DNA of 11,543 nucleotides from Clostridia bacterium (GTDB lineage: Bacteria > Bacillota_A > Clostridia > Christensenellales > Aristaeellaceae): the NCBI GenBank assembly GCA_017938785.1, contig JAGBAU010000015.1:1-11543 (forward strand). Direction: 5' to 3'. A model generated the notes under the pieces. That model ran no database searches and was not told the origin of the DNA. It saw only the letters and a program-made list of their open reading frames with translations. The translations under genes were made by a program, and so were the position numbers. Shown in pieces: positions 11,262 through 11,543 of this stretch. Numbering within the stretch: the stretch's first letter is position 1; every line of letters starts with the position of its first letter.

Positions 11262-11288
11262 GGGTCGCTGCCGTTATGACAGCGACCC
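11262..11288 (+). repeat. Strong GC-rich hairpin between dctP and dctQ
   Basis: GGGTCGCTG (11262-11270) pairs perfectly with CAGCGACCC (11280-11288) around a 9-nt loop. No T run follows, so it is more likely an mRNA-stabilising or processing element than a terminator. Confidence 0.55.
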
Positions 11289-11425
11289 TGAGCGCTGATT
11301 GGCGCTTTGCTAAGAAGGCGCTAAGATAGCCGGCTTCCTGCCCGCCGGTGCCTACAGTGAAGAAAACTGCGGAGCCATCTTTCCTCAAGGGATGTGCTGG
11401 ATCTCCGCCATTGGAGGAAACACCC

Positions 11426-11543
11426 ATGAAGCCTTTGGTCAAAACCCGGGATATCCTGCGGGATATCGTGGAGATCTACATTCCGGTTGCAGCGTTTGTA
11501 ATCATGTTTGTCGTGTTCATTGCCCAGATCTTCGCCCGCTACG
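11426..11543 (+). CDS. dctQ: TRAP transporter small membrane subunit, DctQ family (3' end outside window)
   Basis: Only the first 39 codons are visible: MKPLVKTRDILRDIVEIYIP, then a hydrophobic segment through about residue 36 ending FARY. The segment EIYIPVAAFVIMFVVFIAQI followed by FARY matches the first membrane helix of DctQ-type subunits, which typically end with a Q-x-x-x-RY motif. The small subunit has four membrane helices and joins the large DctM permease to the receptor DctP. TTGGAGGAAA lies about 8-14 bases before the ATG, supporting the start. The position after dctP also fits the usual P-Q-M order. The gene is cut by the window end, so the rest of the subunit and dctM are not seen. 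Confidence 0.8.
   Translation, partial: MKPLVKTRDILRDIVEIYIPVAAFVIMFVVFIAQIFARY

Larger units (their letters stand above)
11220..11425 (+). other. Hairpin-rich gap between dctP and dctQ
   Basis: No gene is seen in this 206-base gap. It holds, in order, the hairpin at 11222-11239, the hairpin at 11262-11288, a small stem AGCGC/GCGCT (11291-11295 with 11302-11306), GGCGCT repeated directly at 11301 and 11317, and a long-range stem GCGGAG/CTCCGC (11369-11374 with 11403-11408) just before the dctQ ribosome site. No promoter was recognised. It could be an attenuator and mRNA-stability region, or hold a small RNA. Confidence 0.5.

Noticed and set aside
11251..11442. A 63-codon minus-strand frame in the dctP-dctQ gap as a small gene
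   Set aside because: It overlaps the dctQ start, has no ribosome site and no recognisable features, and the hairpins explain the region better.

Overview
The window looks like a stretch of chromosome from a moderately GC-rich anaerobic Firmicute of class Clostridia. The evidence is the strong AGGAGG-type ribosome binding sites, the RecA, FCD-GntR, YhcH and AraM proteins, a LexA-like box of the Gram-positive type at recA, and extended -10 promoters. The MKK-type signal peptides without a lipobox cysteine recall Christensenellales-like gut bacteria, but that finer placement is only a guess. No rRNA, tRNA, CRISPR array, insertion sequence or prophage gene was seen.

Left part (1-4110), housekeeping. 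The window opens inside alaS, which ends directly after the editing domain, followed by a hairpin terminator. Next comes a two-gene unit: an sn-glycerol-1-phosphate dehydrogenase of the AraM family and a secreted protein made of three SH3b repeats. recA stands alone with its own promoter and LexA-like box, and is followed by a run of three hairpins.

Middle (4129-6802). A promoter drives a tight three-gene unit: a UPF0303/HbpS-like protein, a secreted protein with two chagasin-like (I42 protease inhibitor) domains, the first of them degenerate, and a 459-residue relative of tagaturonate reductase/mannitol dehydrogenase that has lost key cofactor and catalytic residues. A bidirectional terminator closes it.

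Right part (6810-11543), a catabolic locus. A YhcH-family sugar anomerase gene (minus strand) and an FCD-type GntR regulator gene are divergent. Downstream of the regulator, from its own strong promoter, runs an operon for a DapA/NanA-family Schiff-base aldolase, an HpaI-family metal-dependent aldolase, a TRAP substrate-binding protein (DctP) and the start of the TRAP small membrane subunit (DctQ, cut by the window end). Together they suggest uptake of an acidic sugar or sugar acid by TRAP, anomer conversion by YhcH, and cleavage of a 2-keto(-deoxy) acid to pyruvate plus an aldehyde, under GntR and possibly CcpA control. The substrate cannot be read from the sequence. Two long intercistronic regions (9217-9381 and 11220-11425) are rich in hairpins and probably tune expression inside this operon.

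The strongest oddities are the AlaRS without its C-Ala domain, the degenerate reductase, the tandem chagasin-like protein, the paired aldolases of different mechanism, and the shared operator-like motifs around the GntR gene.
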